Below, piece after piece: positions 42,286 to 50,885 of a DNA stretch of 64,000 nucleotides. The position numbers and the translations under genes were made by a program. How positions within the stretch are numbered: position 1 is the first letter of the stretch; each line of letters opens with the position of its first letter. Source of the stretch: Mycolicibacterium phocaicum (lineage in GTDB: Bacteria; Actinomycetota; Actinomycetes; Mycobacteriales; Mycobacteriaceae); NCBI RefSeq assembly GCF_010731115.1, contig NZ_AP022616.1, positions 1,922,001 through 1,986,000 on the forward strand, read 5' to 3'. The notes beneath the pieces were generated by a model. The model was given only the letters and a program-made list of their open reading frames with translations. It ran no database searches and was not told the DNA's origin.

Positions 42286-43799
42286 CGCCCCGATTCAGTT
42301 CGCGTGTTGAGCACATTGATTCCGCGGAACAGCGCGGACGGGCAGCCGTGGCTGACGGCGGCCACCTGGCCGGGCTGGGCCTTGCCACAGTTGAACGCGC
42401 CGCCGAGACGCCACGTCGACTCTCCGCCAACGGCTTCCATCGATCCCCAGAAGTCGGTGGTCGTGGCCTGGTAGGCGACGTCGCGCACCTGGCCGTCCAA
42501 CTTGCCGTCGCGAATCTTGAAGAACCGCTGACCGGTGAACTGGAAGTTGTACCGCTGCATGTCGATTGACCACGACTTGTCGCCGACGATGTAGATGCCG
42601 TTCTCGACCCGGCTGATCAAATCGTCGGTGCTCAGATCGTCGGTACCGGGTTGCAGCGAGACGTTGGCCATCCGCTGGATCGGTACGTGATGCGGTGAGT
42701 CCGCATACGAGCAACCGTTGGACCGCGCGACACCCAGTTTCGGCGCGAACACCCGATCCAGTTGGTACCCCACGAATACGCCGTCGCGCACCAGGTCCCA
42801 GCTCTGCGCGCGGACGCCTTCGTCGTCGAATCCGATGGTGGCCAAACCGTGTTCGACGGTGCGATCGGCGGTGACGTTCATGATCGGCGACCCGTACTGC
42901 ATGGTGCCCAGCTTGTCCGGGGTGGCGAATGACGTGCCGGCGTAGGCCGCTTCATAGCCGATGGCCCGGTCGTATTCGGTGGCGTGGCCGATGGATTCGT
43001 GGATGGTCAGCCACAGGTTGGTGGGGTCGATCACCAGGTCGGTGGGACCGGCCGTCACGCTGGGCGCCTTGACCTTCTCCGCCAACAGCGTCGGCAGCTC
43101 GGCCAATTCGGTTGTCCAGTCCCAGACCTCGTCACCGGCGACGGTCTCCCAGCCACGCGCGGTCGGCGGCGCGAGCGTCCGCATCGTTTCGAACGCACCC
43201 GCCGCGGCATCGACGGCGACGGCCTCGAGCGTCGGCTGCACCCGCACCCGCTGTTGGGTGATCGACGAACCGAACGCATCGGCGTAGAACACCTGCTCCT
43301 TGACGGCCTGCAGACCCGCCGATACATGGTCCACCCCGTCGGCTGCGAGCAACCGGCCCGAATACTCGCCCAGCAGCGCGATCTTGTCGGCAGCGGTGAC
43401 CTCAAACGGGTCGATGCGGTACGGCGACACCCATGACACGTCGGCGTAGACCGGCTCCGGAGCCAGCTCGATGCGCTCGGCATTGAGCGGCGCCAGCGCC
43501 ACGGCGACCTGCACGGCCCGCCGCGCGGTCTCGGAGGCGACCTCGGGGTTCAGCTCGGCGTGCGATGCGAAACCCCAGGTGCCGTCCACGATCACCCGGA
43601 CCGCCAGCCCGATCTCCCGGGTGACCACCGACGATTCCAGCTCGCCGTCGCGCAGCTGAATGTGTTCGGTGGTGATCCGGTGAATCCGGAGGTCGGCGTA
43701 GCTCGCACCGGCAGCCAGCGCGGCCGACACCGCGGCATCGGCCAGCAAATGGCGCGGCAAGGCCAGGAAGTCGGCGTCAACCCGTCGCAGCGCAGTCAC
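42282..43799 (-). CDS. tldD: TldD metalloprotease subunit
   Basis: This 505-residue protein has the zinc motif HExxxH as H267-E-S-I-G-H272 in WLTIHESIGHATEYDRA, the hallmark of TldD, and a third cysteine or histidine ligand probably near SHGCPSALFRG. N-terminal blocks (ASYADLRIHRITTEHIQLRD) are typical. It forms a heterodimeric protease with TldE, encoded next with an ATGA overlap. The GTG start at 43799 is six bases downstream of a TACGGT -10 hexamer, indicating a leaderless transcript. It is divergent from uspA, with only 38 bases between starts. Confidence 0.93.
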   Translation of the reverse strand: MTALRRVDADFLALPRHLLADAAVSAALAAGASYADLRIHRITTEHIQLRDGELESSVVTREIGLAVRVIVDGTWGFASHAELNPEVASETARRAVQVAVALAPLNAERIELAPEPVYADVSWVSPYRIDPFEVTAADKIALLGEYSGRLLAADGVDHVSAGLQAVKEQVFYADAFGSSITQQRVRVQPTLEAVAVDAAAGAFETMRTLAPPTARGWETVAGDEVWDWTTELAELPTLLAEKVKAPSVTAGPTDLVIDPTNLWLTIHESIGHATEYDRAIGYEAAYAGTSFATPDKLGTMQYGSPIMNVTADRTVEHGLATIGFDDEGVRAQSWDLVRDGVFVGYQLDRVFAPKLGVARSNGCSYADSPHHVPIQRMANVSLQPGTDDLSTDDLISRVENGIYIVGDKSWSIDMQRYNFQFTGQRFFKIRDGKLDGQVRDVAYQATTTDFWGSMEAVGGESTWRLGGAFNCGKAQPGQVAAVSHGCPSALFRGINVLNTRTESGR

Positions 43800-43805
43800 G
43801 GCTAC

Positions 43806-43811
43806 ACCGTA
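43806..43811 (-). promoter_or_regulatory. -10 hexamer TACGGT of the leaderless tldD promoter
   Basis: On the minus strand TACGGT ends six bases before the GTG of tldD at 43799, with no ribosome site. The hexamer lies in the 38-base gap between the divergent tldD and uspA genes, so the two promoters must be packed closely. Confidence 0.5.
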
Positions 43812-43837
43812 GTAGCACCACAGGCTTTAATGATCCG

Positions 43838-44710
43838 GTGGCACGCCGCGGGTTCCGGGACACCCTGACCGGATATGCGCTGCTCGCCCCAAGCCTGTTC
43901 GGCGTGGTGATGTTCCTGCTGCTCCCCATGCTGGTGGTCGGTTGGCTGAGTCTGCAGCGGTGGGATCTGCTGGGGCCCATCCGGTTCGTGGGGCTCGACA
44001 ACTGGCACACCGTGCTGACCGACCCGACGTTCGGCCGCTCGATGGCGGTGACATTCGGCTTCGTCGCACTGGTGGTTCCCGTCCAAACGATTCTCGGCCT
44101 GGTCGCCGCGGTGCTGCTGGCCCGCGGCCTGCCGGGCTCCGGGTTCTTCCGCACGCTGTATGTCCTGCCGTGGATCTGCTCGCCGCTGGCGATCGCGGTG
44201 CTGTGGCGCTGGATTCTCAGTCCCACCGACGGCGCCGTCAGCACGGTTCTCGGGCACCGCATCGAATGGCTGACCGACCCCACACTGGCCCTGCCGCTGG
44301 TTTCGGCGGTGACCGTGTGGACCAACGTCGGCTACGTGACGCTGTTCTTCCTCGCCGGAATCCTGGCTATCCCCAATGACGTTCACAACGCGGCCCGGAT
44401 CGACGGCGCGAGCGCGTGGCAACGGTTCCGCCGCATCACCCTGCCCATGCTGCGGCCGACATTCTTCTTCGTCCTGGTGACGGGTGTCGTCAGTGCGGCC
44501 CAGGTCTTCGACACCGTCTACGCGTTGACGGGCGGCGGCCCCGAGGGGCGCACCGATCTGATCGCGCACCGCATCTACGCCGAGGCGTTCGGCTCGGCGG
44601 CCGTGGGTCGCGCCGCCGTGATGGCCTTGATCCTGTTCGTGCTCCTGCTCGGCATCACGCTGGTGCAGCACATCTACTTCCGCCGACGGGTCAGCTATGA
44701 CCTCACGTAA
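43838..44710 (+). CDS. uspA: Sugar ABC transporter permease UspA
   Basis: This 290-residue inner-membrane permease has six hydrophobic segments and the EAA-type coupling loop in NAARIDGASAWQRFRRITLP, where the ATPase binds. The N-terminal YALLAPSLFGVVMFLLLPML is typical of the MalF/UgpA group of carbohydrate importers. Position and order (tldE-tldD divergent from uspA-uspB-uspC) match M. tuberculosis Rv2314c-Rv2318, the UspABC amino-sugar transporter. The GTG at 43838 is used. The gene overlaps uspB by 14 bases. No ATP-binding subunit is encoded nearby. Confidence 0.9.
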   Translation: MARRGFRDTLTGYALLAPSLFGVVMFLLLPMLVVGWLSLQRWDLLGPIRFVGLDNWHTVLTDPTFGRSMAVTFGFVALVVPVQTILGLVAAVLLARGLPGSGFFRTLYVLPWICSPLAIAVLWRWILSPTDGAVSTVLGHRIEWLTDPTLALPLVSAVTVWTNVGYVTLFFLAGILAIPNDVHNAARIDGASAWQRFRRITLPMLRPTFFFVLVTGVVSAAQVFDTVYALTGGGPEGRTDLIAHRIYAEAFGSAAVGRAAVMALILFVLLLGITLVQHIYFRRRVSYDLT

Positions 44711-45509
44711 CGCGCTCATCTATTCGGTGCTGGTGCTCGCCGCCGCGATCACCTTGGTGCCGTTCGGTCTAGGGCTGCTGACGTCGTTCACCTCGGCCCG
44801 CCAGTTCAACACCGATTCGCCGCTGTCCTTGCCGAATCCACCGACGCTGGCCAATTACACCGCCCTGTCCGACGCGGGCTTCGGCCGGGCCGCACTGGTG
44901 ACCGCCCTGATGACCGCGGTCATCCTGGTGGGCCAGCTGACGTTTTCGGTGACCGCCGCGTACGCCTTCGCCCGGCTCGAATTTCCGGGACGCGACACGT
45001 TGTTCTGGTTGTACCTGGCCACCCTGATGGTGCCTGCAACAGTGACCGTCGTGCCGCTGTACCTCATGATGGCCGAGGCCGGGCTGCGTAATACCTTCTG
45101 GGCGTTGGTGCTGCCGTTCATGTTCGGCTCGCCCTACGCGATTTTCCTGCTGCGCGAGTACTTCCGGTCCATCCCGGCCGACCTCATCCGCGCCGCCCGC
45201 ATCGACGGCGCCAGCACGCTGGACATCATCGTGCACGTCGTGCTACCGGCCAGCCGGTCGATTCTGGTCACCCTGGGCCTGATCACCGTTGTCTCGCAAT
45301 GGAACAGCTTCATGTGGCCGCTGGTGATCACGAGCGGCTCATCGTGGCGGGTGCTGACCGTCGCCACCGCGGGCCTGCAGTCCCAGTTCGACGCACAGTG
45401 GACCGTGGTGCTGGCGGCAACGACCGTCGCCATCGTGCCGCTGATCCTGCTGTTCAGCATGCTGGGCCGGCACATCGTCCGCTCCATCGTCGTCACTGGC
45501 TTGAAATGA
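44697..45509 (+). CDS. uspB: Sugar ABC transporter permease UspB
   Basis: This 270-residue permease of the MalG/UgpE group has six membrane segments and the coupling loop RAARIDGASTLDIIVHVVLP. Blocks LYLMMAEAGLRNTFWAL and SQWNSFMWPLVI are typical of the second permease of carbohydrate importers. Its ATG lies inside the end of uspA and its TGA overlaps the ATG of uspC, so the three genes form a tightly coupled operon. It pairs with UspA to form the channel. Confidence 0.92.
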   Translation: MTSRNALIYSVLVLAAAITLVPFGLGLLTSFTSARQFNTDSPLSLPNPPTLANYTALSDAGFGRAALVTALMTAVILVGQLTFSVTAAYAFARLEFPGRDTLFWLYLATLMVPATVTVVPLYLMMAEAGLRNTFWALVLPFMFGSPYAIFLLREYFRSIPADLIRAARIDGASTLDIIVHVVLPASRSILVTLGLITVVSQWNSFMWPLVITSGSSWRVLTVATAGLQSQFDAQWTVVLAATTVAIVPLILLFSMLGRHIVRSIVVTGLK

Positions 45510-46828
45510 AGTTCTCGACCCGCTTCGTGATCGCCCTGGCCGCCACCATGGCGGTGCTACTGGTGACGGCCGTGCTCATGGGCCGGACGCAGGACATTGG
45601 GAAAACCGTTGTCACTGTACGACTGTGGGATGCTCAGGTCGCCGCCGCGTACCGGTCGTCGTTCGCCGAGTTCACCCGGCGGCATCCGGACATCGAGGTC
45701 CGGGTCGACGTCGTCGCCTACGCGTCGTACTTCGATTCGCTGCGCACCGACGTCGCCGGCGGCGGCGCCGACGACATCTTCTGGCTGTCGAATGCCTACC
45801 TGGCCGGCTACGCGGATACCGGCCGACTGCTCGACATCGGAAAACTGTTGGGCGACGGCGCCGCCGATGCGTGGGACCGGTCGGTGAACCAACAGTTCAC
45901 CCGCGACGGGACGCTGTGGGCGGTGCCGCAACTGACCGACGGCGGCATCGCGGTGTACTACAACGCCGACCTGCTCGCTGCCGCCGGTGTGGAGCCGGCC
46001 GACTTGGACGAGCTGCGCTGGTCCCCCGGCGCCGATGACACACTGCGTCCGCTGCTGGCCCGACTCACTCTGGACCGGCACGGGAACCAGGCCGGGACAC
46101 CGGGATTCGATGCCGGGCAGGTACGGCAGTGGGGCTACAACGCCGCCAACGACCTGCAGGGCATCTACCTGAACTACATCGGCTCGGCCGGTGGCTCCTT
46201 CAGCGATGGTGACCGGTTCGCGTTCGACAACCCCGGCGCGCGAGAGGCTTTCGCGTATCTGGTCAACCTGATCAACACCGACCACGTCTCCCCATCGGCC
46301 GCCGACACTAACGGCAACGGCGACTTCTCCCGCAACCAGTTCCTGCAGGGCCGCATGGCACTGTTCCAGTCGGGTACCTACAACCTGGCCGCCATCGCCG
46401 ATCAGGCACGCTTCCGGTGGGGCGTGGCACTGCTGCCCAGCGGACCGGACGGCCGCGTCAGCGTCACCAACGGGATTGCCGCCGCGGCCAATTCGGCCAC
46501 CCGCCATCCCGACGCGGTGCGGGCAGTGCTGCAGTGGATGGGCAGCGCCGACGGAAACGCGTTCCTGGGCACCAAGGGGGCGGCGGTGCCCGCGGTGCTG
46601 GCTGCCCAACGGGTCTACTTCGACTACTGGAAACTGCGCGGCATCGACGTGCAGCCGTTCTTCCAAGTGCTCGACGGCCCCCGCATCCCGGCCCCCGGCG
46701 GCGCGGGCTTCCCGGCCGGATTCCTGGCCATCAGGCCGTTTTTCGACGAGATGTTCCTGGGCCGCGCGCCGGTCGCGGCAACGCTGACCGCCGCTCAGCG
46801 GGCGGCCAACGCCGCCGCGGATCGCTAA
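45506..46828 (+). CDS. uspC: Extracytoplasmic sugar-binding protein UspC
   Basis: This 440-residue solute-binding protein of the family 1 (MalE/UgpB-like) type has an N-terminal hydrophobic segment ([18 protein letters not shown]). It contains [50 protein letters not shown] and a C-terminal [19 protein letters not shown]. tuberculosis UspC binds amino sugars such as glucosamine derivatives. The protein contains no cysteine at all, so it cannot be a lipoprotein and is presumably held by its uncleaved N-terminal helix. The stop codon overlaps that of the convergent ECF gene by four bases. Confidence 0.9.
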   Translation: MKFSTRFVIALAATMAVLLVTAVLMGRTQDIGKTVVTVRLWDAQVAAAYRSSFAEFTRRHPDIEVRVDVVAYASYFDSLRTDVAGGGADDIFWLSNAYLAGYADTGRLLDIGKLLGDGAADAWDRSVNQQFTRDGTLWAVPQLTDGGIAVYYNADLLAAAGVEPADLDELRWSPGADDTLRPLLARLTLDRHGNQAGTPGFDAGQVRQWGYNAANDLQGIYLNYIGSAGGSFSDGDRFAFDNPGAREAFAYLVNLINTDHVSPSAADTNGNGDFSRNQFLQGRMALFQSGTYNLAAIADQARFRWGVALLPSGPDGRVSVTNGIAAAANSATRHPDAVRAVLQWMGSADGNAFLGTKGAAVPAVLAAQRVYFDYWKLRGIDVQPFFQVLDGPRIPAPGGAGFPAGFLAIRPFFDEMFLGRAPVAATLTAAQRAANAAADR

Positions 46829-47661
46829 AGCCGGTGGGTGGCCAGTGGGGTGAACGCCTCGACCCACAGCGACAGCGCACACATCGCGACCACCAGCACC
46901 AATGCCACGGCATCGGCCCGTCCCGGCCGCGCCGGACTCGCCACGATCTGGCCCACGCCGCCACGCGCCGTGATGGCATCGCCCATCTCATCACCGCGGC
47001 GCAGCGCCACCGTGATCGCCGCGGCCAGCAGGTCGACGATCTCGGATCGACGTTGACGCCCGCGTTCCCGGCGGGTCTCCGGCCGCACCTTCGGACGCAA
47101 CCGGCGGGCCGCGAACAGCACGCGGTACTCCTCGATGAGCATTGGGAAGGCGCGCAGCGCCAGGGCCAGCGTCACGGCCCACTCGTCGACGGGAATGCGC
47201 AGCCACTTCAGCGGCCGGCCCAAAGTGGCCACCGCAGGCGCGATTTCAGCGACATTGGTGGTCCACGAGACCAGCCCACCCAGGCCCAGCAGCACGATGG
47301 ACAACACCGTGATCTGCAAGAAGTTCAGCAGACCGCCCAGGCCCAGATGCGCCGACGCGATGTCGACGAACGGCTCGCCGCCGGCCAGCGCGGCCGTCCC
47401 ACCGCCGAGCAACAGCAGTACCCACACGAGGCGCGGCACTGACGGCAACACGCTGCGCGGGATGTGCGCCAGCCACGCCGTCAGCATCACCAGCAGGGCC
47501 ACCAGGCCGATCGGCACCCACCCCGGGTAGATGGTCAGGACGATGCCGATCAGCGCCACCACGATGAGCTTGGTACCGGCCCACAGTTCGTGAATGGGTG
47601 ACGTCCCGGGCACGGGACGCAGTAGCACCATCGACCGGCGCTGGGTGGCAGGGGCCGTCAT
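46825..47661 (-). CDS. ECF transporter T component (CbiQ-like)
   Basis: This 278-residue integral membrane protein has about five hydrophobic segments and the two coupling-helix motifs of EcfT proteins: [20 protein letters not shown] and [20 protein letters not shown], each with the Ala-Arg-Gly type signature that grips the ATPases. Energy-coupling-factor systems import vitamins or metals. It follows the fused S/A gene with an ATGA overlap, equivalent to M. tuberculosis Rv2325c. The substrate is unknown. Its stop codon overlaps the convergent uspC stop. Confidence 0.88.
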   Translation of the reverse strand: MTAPATQRRSMVLLRPVPGTSPIHELWAGTKLIVVALIGIVLTIYPGWVPIGLVALLVMLTAWLAHIPRSVLPSVPRLVWVLLLLGGGTAALAGGEPFVDIASAHLGLGGLLNFLQITVLSIVLLGLGGLVSWTTNVAEIAPAVATLGRPLKWLRIPVDEWAVTLALALRAFPMLIEEYRVLFAARRLRPKVRPETRRERGRQRRSEIVDLLAAAITVALRRGDEMGDAITARGGVGQIVASPARPGRADAVALVLVVAMCALSLWVEAFTPLATHRL

Positions 47662-49694
47662 GATCGTCCTCCCGCGGTGAGTGGCGCTGCCGTCGACTGG
47701 GCGAGCTCACCGCGATGCAGCCGCAGGATGCGCGGACACAGCTCATCCAGCCCGGCGAAGTCGTGCGAGATGACGACGACCGTCAGCCCGGTGGTGCGGC
47801 GCAGTTCGGCGAGCAGTGTCACCAGACCGCGCTGGCTCGCGGCGTCCAGCCCGGCCAGCGGCTCGTCCAGAATCAGGGCCCGCGGGCGACGAGAAAGCAA
47901 TCCGGCCAGCACCACGCGGCGCATCTGGCCACCGCTGAGCTGATCGATACGACGGTCGGCCAGTTCGGGATCGAGCCCGACCATCGCAAGAGCTTCGACG
48001 ATCCGGGCGGTGTCGCGCTTCGAAAAGCCGGCAGCCGAGGCAATTTCGGCGCCGACGCGAGACCGCATCAGCTGCAGCCGCGCGGCCTGGAACGAGATCG
48101 CCACGGCACCAACCTGATCGGATACCGGCTTGCCGTCGAGCAGACAGCTGCCGGTGGTGGGCACCGTGAGACCGGCCAGGATCCAGGCGAGCGTGGACTT
48201 GCCGGAGCCGTTGAGCCCGTGGATCAGCACGCCCTCGCCCTCATGGACGGTGAAGCTGATGTCGCGCAATGCCGTTGATTCCCAGGGCGTCCCGCTGCCG
48301 TACTGGTGCCCCACACCCTGGACCTCGAGCACGGGCGGGCCGCCGGGTTCGACACCGTCGGACACGATCGGCACCGGTGCGGTCGCGACCATCTCGATGT
48401 TGTCGCTGGCGCCGTCCAGTCGGACCACCCGGTCGGCCGAGTCCGCTTCGTCGTTGTAGTGCGTGATGTGCACCAGGGATGTCCGGTGGTGACGGGTCAG
48501 ATCGGACAGCACCGAGAGCAGCACATCGCGGCCCTCCTGGTCGACCATGCTCGTGACCTCGTCGGCGATCAGCAGCGCCGGTTCGCGAGCCAGCGCAGCC
48601 GCCACGGCCAGCCGCTGCAGCTCGCCACCCGACAGCCCGCCGGTGTCCCGGTCGGCCATGCCACTCAAACCGACCTCACCCAGCAGCCGTTCGACGTCGA
48701 TGGTCGTCCCCGCCGGCAGGCCCCAGACGACGTCGTCGGCCACGCGGGTGCCGAGCACCTGACTCTCCGGATGCTGCATGACCACCGCGGTGCCACCGGT
48801 CCGGCCGAGGCCGACGGCACCCGGTCGGTCGATGGTGCCCGCGGTCGGTGCGCGGCCCGCGAGCGTCAGCATCAGCGTGGTTTTACCCGACCCGTTGGCA
48901 CCGGTGACGGCGACGTGCTCGCCCTCGTCGATGTCCATGCTCACCGGGCCGAGTGCGTCGCGATTGGTACCGGGGTACCGGAATCGAACGTCGCGCAGGC
49001 GCGCCGGGACGGGCGCCACGAGACCGGTGGACTCGACGGTGTCGAGCTTGTGCACGTCGGGAATCCCGTAGAGCCGCTTCAAAACCCGCGACAGCGCCCA
49101 CCAGCCCAGCAGCGTGACGACGATGATGTGCATGATCACCGAGATCATGATCGGCACGGGCCAGTAGTGCAGGAATGCCGCGAACCCGGTGCGCAGATCC
49201 TCGGCCGCCTGCTCGCCGCCCGGCACCGCGGCGATGACGTTGGCGATGCCGTGGATGTTCGAGGTCATCGACGCGAAGATCAGCTCCCGCAGCCGCCGCA
49301 CCAACAGCAGGATGCCGATGACGTAGGCCCCGAACGCCGCGCCCGCGACCACCGATGCGCACAGCACCGTGACGATGCCGCGGCCCGTGCGCTTGACGAT
49401 GCCCGTCAGGCCGCCGATGTAGGCACAGAACACCACGGTCATCAGCCCGCCCATGCCGGCGATCAGGAACGCGATGGTGCCGCCGGCGACGGTCGCGGCC
49501 ACCAGCACGCGGAGTCGGTAGCGGTAGGCCAGCAGTCCCATCGGGACCGTGCCCAGCATGCCGAGGCCCGCGGCGAACGGCACCACGACGGCGATGATGG
49601 CGGTGGCCGCGCTCAGGGCCGCCATCACGGCGGCCTGGGCGTACTCGCCCGGATCGAGGGGACCGGCCTTATCTCTGGTGCCGGCAGCAGTCAT
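47658..49694 (-). CDS. ECF transporter: fused substrate-binding membrane domain and two ATPase domains
   Basis: This 678-residue fusion has residues of about 1 to 210 that form a membrane domain of about five or six helices resembling an EcfS component ([20 protein letters not shown]). Two ABC ATPase domains follow: the first with Walker [11 protein letters not shown], signature LSGGELQR and Walker [13 protein letters not shown]; the second with [18 protein letters not shown] and [11 protein letters not shown]. Both catalytic glutamates are present. With the T component next to it, this makes a complete ECF importer from two genes. It corresponds to Rv2326c. The cargo is unknown. Confidence 0.9.
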   Translation of the reverse strand: MTAAGTRDKAGPLDPGEYAQAAVMAALSAATAIIAVVVPFAAGLGMLGTVPMGLLAYRYRLRVLVAATVAGGTIAFLIAGMGGLMTVVFCAYIGGLTGIVKRTGRGIVTVLCASVVAGAAFGAYVIGILLLVRRLRELIFASMTSNIHGIANVIAAVPGGEQAAEDLRTGFAAFLHYWPVPIMISVIMHIIVVTLLGWWALSRVLKRLYGIPDVHKLDTVESTGLVAPVPARLRDVRFRYPGTNRDALGPVSMDIDEGEHVAVTGANGSGKTTLMLTLAGRAPTAGTIDRPGAVGLGRTGGTAVVMQHPESQVLGTRVADDVVWGLPAGTTIDVERLLGEVGLSGMADRDTGGLSGGELQRLAVAAALAREPALLIADEVTSMVDQEGRDVLLSVLSDLTRHHRTSLVHITHYNDEADSADRVVRLDGASDNIEMVATAPVPIVSDGVEPGGPPVLEVQGVGHQYGSGTPWESTALRDISFTVHEGEGVLIHGLNGSGKSTLAWILAGLTVPTTGSCLLDGKPVSDQVGAVAISFQAARLQLMRSRVGAEIASAAGFSKRDTARIVEALAMVGLDPELADRRIDQLSGGQMRRVVLAGLLSRRPRALILDEPLAGLDAASQRGLVTLLAELRRTTGLTVVVISHDFAGLDELCPRILRLHRGELAQSTAAPLTAGGRS

Positions 49695-49774
49695 TGCACA
49701 ATTCTGCCAGCTGCGCAGACGAGTAAACTCGACGGTGTTGTGACCGTCACCACTCCCGGCGGCAGGTTCGACTA

Positions 49775-49789
49775 CATAGAGAATCTATG
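49775..49789. promoter_or_regulatory. Perfect palindrome just upstream of the MarR gene, probable auto-operator
   Basis: CATAGAgaaTCTATG has perfect 6-base arms with a 3-base centre. It ends 5 bases before the ATG at 49795 and lies in the region between the divergent MarR and ECF genes. MarR proteins typically bind such palindromes overlapping their own promoter, so it may control both the regulator and the ECF operon. Confidence 0.6.
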
Positions 49790-49794
49790 GAACC

Positions 49795-50238
49795 ATGTTG
49801 AACATGACAGCTGCACCGGCGACCGAAACGACCCTCGCCTCGGATCTGCTCGCCGTCGTCGCACGCATCAACCGTCTGGCCAACCAGCGCGTCCGGCTCC
49901 CACTGCCCTTCGCCCAGGCCCGGTTGCTCTCCACCATCGAAGCCGAGGGGCGCGCCCGCATCTCCGATCTCGCCGCGCTCGACCACTGCTCGCAACCGAC
50001 GATGACGACCCAGGTCCGTCGCCTCGAGGAGGCCGGACTGGTCTCCCGCACCGTCGACCCCGATGACGCCCGCGCCGTCCTCATCAGCATCACGCCGCAG
50101 GGCGTCGCCACGCTGGCGCAGGTTCGCGCCGACCGCGGCAACGCCATCGACCCGTTCCTGGAGGAACTCGACAGCACCGACCGGGACACCCTGGCGGCCG
50201 CCGTCGAGATCATGCGCGGCCTGCTCGCCGCGCACTGA
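49795..50238 (+). CDS. MarR-family transcriptional regulator
   Basis: This 147-residue winged-helix protein has the recognition region ARISDLAALDHCSQPTMTTQ, wing VSRTVDPDDARAVLISITPQ and dimer helices at both ends, the standard MarR plan. MarR proteins are usually repressors released by small aromatic or other ligands. The gene is divergent from the ECF transporter genes, as is Rv2327 in M. tuberculosis, and probably controls them and itself through the palindrome just upstream. Its 3' end is three bases from the convergent lppP. Confidence 0.92.
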   Translation: MLNMTAAPATETTLASDLLAVVARINRLANQRVRLPLPFAQARLLSTIEAEGRARISDLAALDHCSQPTMTTQVRRLEEAGLVSRTVDPDDARAVLISITPQGVATLAQVRADRGNAIDPFLEELDSTDRDTLAAAVEIMRGLLAAH

Positions 50239-50241
50239 CGG

Positions 50242-50742
50242 TCACGGCCCGGGAATCGGATCCAGCGCCTTGAGCGCGCCGCCGTCCACGGTGAACCGCG
50301 CGCTGCCGATGCCGGTCGGCATCCCCGGCTGATCCTTGGGCTGCTGCCATTGGTATTGCACCGTCACGCTGTCCGGAGCGCTCGCGGTCACGGTGATATA
50401 CGGCCGCGCGTTGGGCGTCGGCGTGCCGATCATCGTGTTCTTGTTGAAGAACACCACCTGCTGCAGGCTGTCCGGCGTCGAATTGTTCTGCCCGACCTGC
50501 ACCCAGTACAACGCACAGTTCGCGGTGTGGCCGCTGCCCATCTGAGTCCACTTGCCCGACGGTGGGGCCGGCAGCGCGTAGATGGATGCGGTCACGACGT
50601 TCTGTGCCGGCCCGTCGGCGGGTGTGCACTTGTCGGCCTGAGGCGCCGGATCCGGACCTTTCGGGCTCCAGCCACATCCGGCGCTGAGCAGGGCGGATGC
50701 CGCGAGCAGGACGATTGCCGAGGGGTAGCCGATGGACCGCAT
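50242..50742 (-). CDS. lppP: Lipoprotein LppP (LppP/LprE family)
   Basis: This 166-residue lipoprotein has a signal peptide with lipobox L-S-A-G-C, acylated on the cysteine at about residue 23. The mature domain contains DGPAQNVVTASIYALPAPPS, TANCALYWVQVGQNNSTPDS and VQYQWQQPKDQPG, a pattern I recognise as the LppP/LprE family. The function is not known. In M. tuberculosis lppP (Rv2330c) lies in the same position relative to the MarR and ECF genes. It starts with ATG at 50742 and is convergent with the MarR gene, with a three-base gap. Confidence 0.85.
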   Translation of the reverse strand: MRSIGYPSAIVLLAASALLSAGCGWSPKGPDPAPQADKCTPADGPAQNVVTASIYALPAPPSGKWTQMGSGHTANCALYWVQVGQNNSTPDSLQQVVFFNKNTMIGTPTPNARPYITVTASAPDSVTVQYQWQQPKDQPGMPTGIGSARFTVDGGALKALDPIPGP

Positions 50743-50885
50743 GTGGCCAGCCTACGGCCAAGCGCACCAAGCTTTTTGACGGCAACCTGGTTTGCCCAGA
50801 CTTTGCGCGGGGCACCCAATCTAGGTCTTTGACGCCCGGCAGGGGTTAGCCGGGCGCGAAATCAATTGTGACTAGGGGAAATTCG

